A program made the position numbers and the translations under genes. From positions 1-64,000 of the forward strand of contig DATIWB010000020.1 in NCBI GenBank assembly GCA_035519675.1: a stretch of DNA of 64,000 nt, written 5' to 3'. The notes beneath the pieces were generated by a model. It made no database searches, was not told where the DNA came from, and saw only the letters and a list, made by a program, of their open reading frames with translations. This DNA is from RPRB01 sp035519675 (GTDB lineage Bacteria; Myxococcota; Myxococcia; Myxococcales; Myxococcaceae). Below are positions 62,627 through 64,000 of this stretch, piece by piece. Position 1 is the stretch's first letter. The number at the start of each line of letters is the position of its first letter.

Positions 62627-63100
62627 TCAGCGACAGCTCGCCTGCATCTCGTCCCACCCCTTGGTGAAGCCCAGCAGGCTCAGCACCACGGCGTGGGTGC
62701 CCGTCTCGGGCCAGGTGGGCCAGAACCGCAGCGTCACCTGGGCCTTCAGCCCGGCCTTGAACTGCGCAATCAGGGCGTCCACCCCGGGCCCCTTGAAGAC
62801 CACCGCCTTCGCGCCGTCGAGCCCGCTCGCCTTCACCGGCTCCTTCTTGTCGACCTGGATCGCCAGGTCTCCCTTGCTGTCGTCGAAGGTCGACTCGCTG
62901 ACCACGCGGATCTCGGTCGGGGTGACGCGAACCTGGGCGCTGACGGTCTGGTAGCCATCGCTGAGCGAGGCCTTCTCCGAATCCAGGCGGCATCCTCCGC
63001 CCTGGACCTTGGTGAGCGTCCAGGCGTCCTTTTCCGCGGGAGCTGCACCCACGAGGCCGAAGCTCAGCGCTGGAATCCACCACCACATGCTCGAACGCAT
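62627..63100 (-). CDS. exported protein of unknown function
   Basis: A 157-residue secreted protein; signal MRSSMWWWIPALSFGLVGAAPA. The mature part is beta-rich (WTLTKVQGGGCRLDS, VSAQVRVTPTEIRVVSES, AQVTLRFWPTWPETG) with two cysteines, one at the extreme C-terminus. It lies 16 bases upstream of the haem-c sensor gene on the same strand, so the two are likely co-transcribed. The frame extends to 63274 but that part is low-complexity; ATG at 63100 begins the signal peptide. Confidence 0.7.
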   Translation of the reverse strand: MRSSMWWWIPALSFGLVGAAPAEKDAWTLTKVQGGGCRLDSEKASLSDGYQTVSAQVRVTPTEIRVVSESTFDDSKGDLAIQVDKKEPVKASGLDGAKAVVFKGPGVDALIAQFKAGLKAQVTLRFWPTWPETGTHAVVLSLLGFTKGWDEMQASCR

Positions 63101-63375
63101 CCGTCCTGCTCCCCCAAGAGCGCCGGCCGACCGCACGACAGCTGAACGACATGTCGGTTCTGGGCCCTGGTCCACGCCGGATTGGCGACGGACTCTAGGC
63201 GCCGGCCACGGGGGGCGTCCATGGGCAGCACACGCCGCGAGCACGGTCCGGCTTGCAGGGGAGAACCGGTGCAACGCTCGAGCAGGCTGGTGTCATCTCC
63301 ACCCTGGCCTGTAGCACCACCGGGCAGCCCCGGGGCCCCTGGGGCAACTCCGCCACCGGTGGAACGGGCGACCCC

Positions 63376-64000
63376 TCACAGCCCGAGTAGCGTCCGGATG
63401 CGGCTGGCGACCGCCGGCAGGTCCCCGGGGGCCTTGACCGGCTCGAACCGGGTGATGGCCGGGTCCCCGCGCGGCACCTCGATGAAGCGCACCGGCAGCA
63501 GCGGCGTGCCGTCCGGCCGCCGGAGGCTCGAGGCCTCGGCGGTCACCTGCTCGAACTGGATGACCGGCGCGCCATCGGCCGACTTCCGGACTGCGCGGAA
63601 GGGGACCGGGATGGGGGCCTCGAGCAGCGGCGCGAGTCGGAAGGTGATGTTGTTGGTGGAGATGGTGTCGTGGGCCGCCGGGTCCACCTTCTCCACCAGC
63701 TGGAGCTGACCGCCGACCCGGACCGGTGCCGCCCCGACGTCGAGCTTGCCGTCCGGGGCGCGCCGCGGCGTGACCTCCACCGTCATCGCCCTGCCGCCCT
63801 CGGCGTGGAGGCCGAGCACCGCCGGATCCAGGGTGGCGGCGAGGTTGTCCACGTTGGAGAAGTAGACGTGCTCCACGCCGAGGTTTCGGAGCCGCTCCCC
63901 GACGCCACTCGCCCGGAGCGCCCGGAACACGTCGCCGTGGCCGCTCGGGGCGAGCGAGGGTGCCCCCGAGGCGTCCCGGGCGATGGTCCCCTCCGGGGTG
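63376..64000 (-). CDS. UTP-glucose-1-phosphate / UDP-sugar pyrophosphorylase family protein, 5' end outside window
   Basis: The C-terminal ~207 residues of a UGPase-type nucleotidyltransferase. SLAPSGHGDVFRALRASG and the following GVEHVYFSNVDNLAATLDP are the characteristic N-G-H-G (here S-G-H-G) substrate loop and the metal Asp segment N-V-D-N; then TVEVTPRRAPDGKLDVGAAPV and NNITFRLA match the sugar-binding region. It probably makes a UDP-sugar for envelope polysaccharides. It ends 275 bases before the next start on its strand. Confidence 0.85.
   Translation of the reverse strand, partial: TPEGTIARDASGAPSLAPSGHGDVFRALRASGVGERLRNLGVEHVYFSNVDNLAATLDPAVLGLHAEGGRAMTVEVTPRRAPDGKLDVGAAPVRVGGQLQLVEKVDPAAHDTISTNNITFRLAPLLEAPIPVPFRAVRKSADGAPVIQFEQVTAEASSLRRPDGTPLLPVRFIEVPRGDPAITRFEPVKAPGDLPAVASRIRTLLGL

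Overview
The window is very GC-rich and gene-dense DNA from a deltaproteobacterium of the Myxococcota type, most likely near Anaeromyxobacter. The clues are two-domain Ser/Thr kinases and a kinase-like pseudokinase, a PP2C phosphatase fused to a cyclic-nucleotide domain, a LexA operator that fits the myxobacterial consensus, an apparent lysine-fermentation gene (kdd), a selenocysteine tRNA, and many lipoproteins with Asp/Gly/Pro-rich linkers. Codon use looks uniform. I see no insertion sequence, prophage, CRISPR array or integrase.

Layout. 1-7746 (minus strand): the end of kdd, an esterase, a family-4 uracil-DNA glycosylase, coaBC, a membrane-anchored multi-repeat protein, a PP2C-cNMP phosphatase and an envelope protein. 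7905-14662: a small ORF, a TolC-type channel, a DUF3047 protein, tRNA-Met, a phospholipase-C-like protein fused to a barrel-like domain, a frameshifted beta-barrel gene, an ArsR/AHSA1 divergent pair and a small ribbon-helix-helix gene. 14659-22012: a flippase-like/PHP phosphatase/yacG operon facing an oxidoreductase/agmatinase-like/HtrA operon, then a pseudokinase. 22028-30028: a putative peptidase, a large FAD oxidase, and a six-gene operon for Mla-type lipid transport. 30069-36298: lexA with its operator, the eno-surE-nlpD group with glpX upstream, and a thioesterase. 36392-45832: an alkaline-phosphatase-type enzyme, then a minus-strand run of CheW-like, response regulator, valS, histone-like and nadC genes, and a divergent diguanylate cyclase. 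45918-51588: a substrate-binding lipoprotein/histidine kinase pair, groEL under CIRCE control, a glycosyltransferase and tRNA-Sec. 51665-64000: a Kelch lipoprotein, a giant membrane protein, a deleted multicopper oxidase, a kinase facing a degenerate cyclase, a haem-c sensor, and the 3' part of a UGPase-type nucleotidyltransferase.

How the parts relate. Most of the window is housekeeping (CoA synthesis, glycolysis/gluconeogenesis, NAD synthesis, valine charging, SOS control, chaperonin) mixed with envelope biology (Mla transport, HtrA, TolC, LysM/M23, flippase) and dense signalling (kinases, a phosphatase, REC, CheW-like and GGDEF proteins). Two genes are visibly broken (a beta-barrel protein and a multicopper oxidase). 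The clearest anomaly is surE, whose coding frame contains no normal start codon ahead of its catalytic motif but has an ideally placed ribosome-binding site in front of an ATC.
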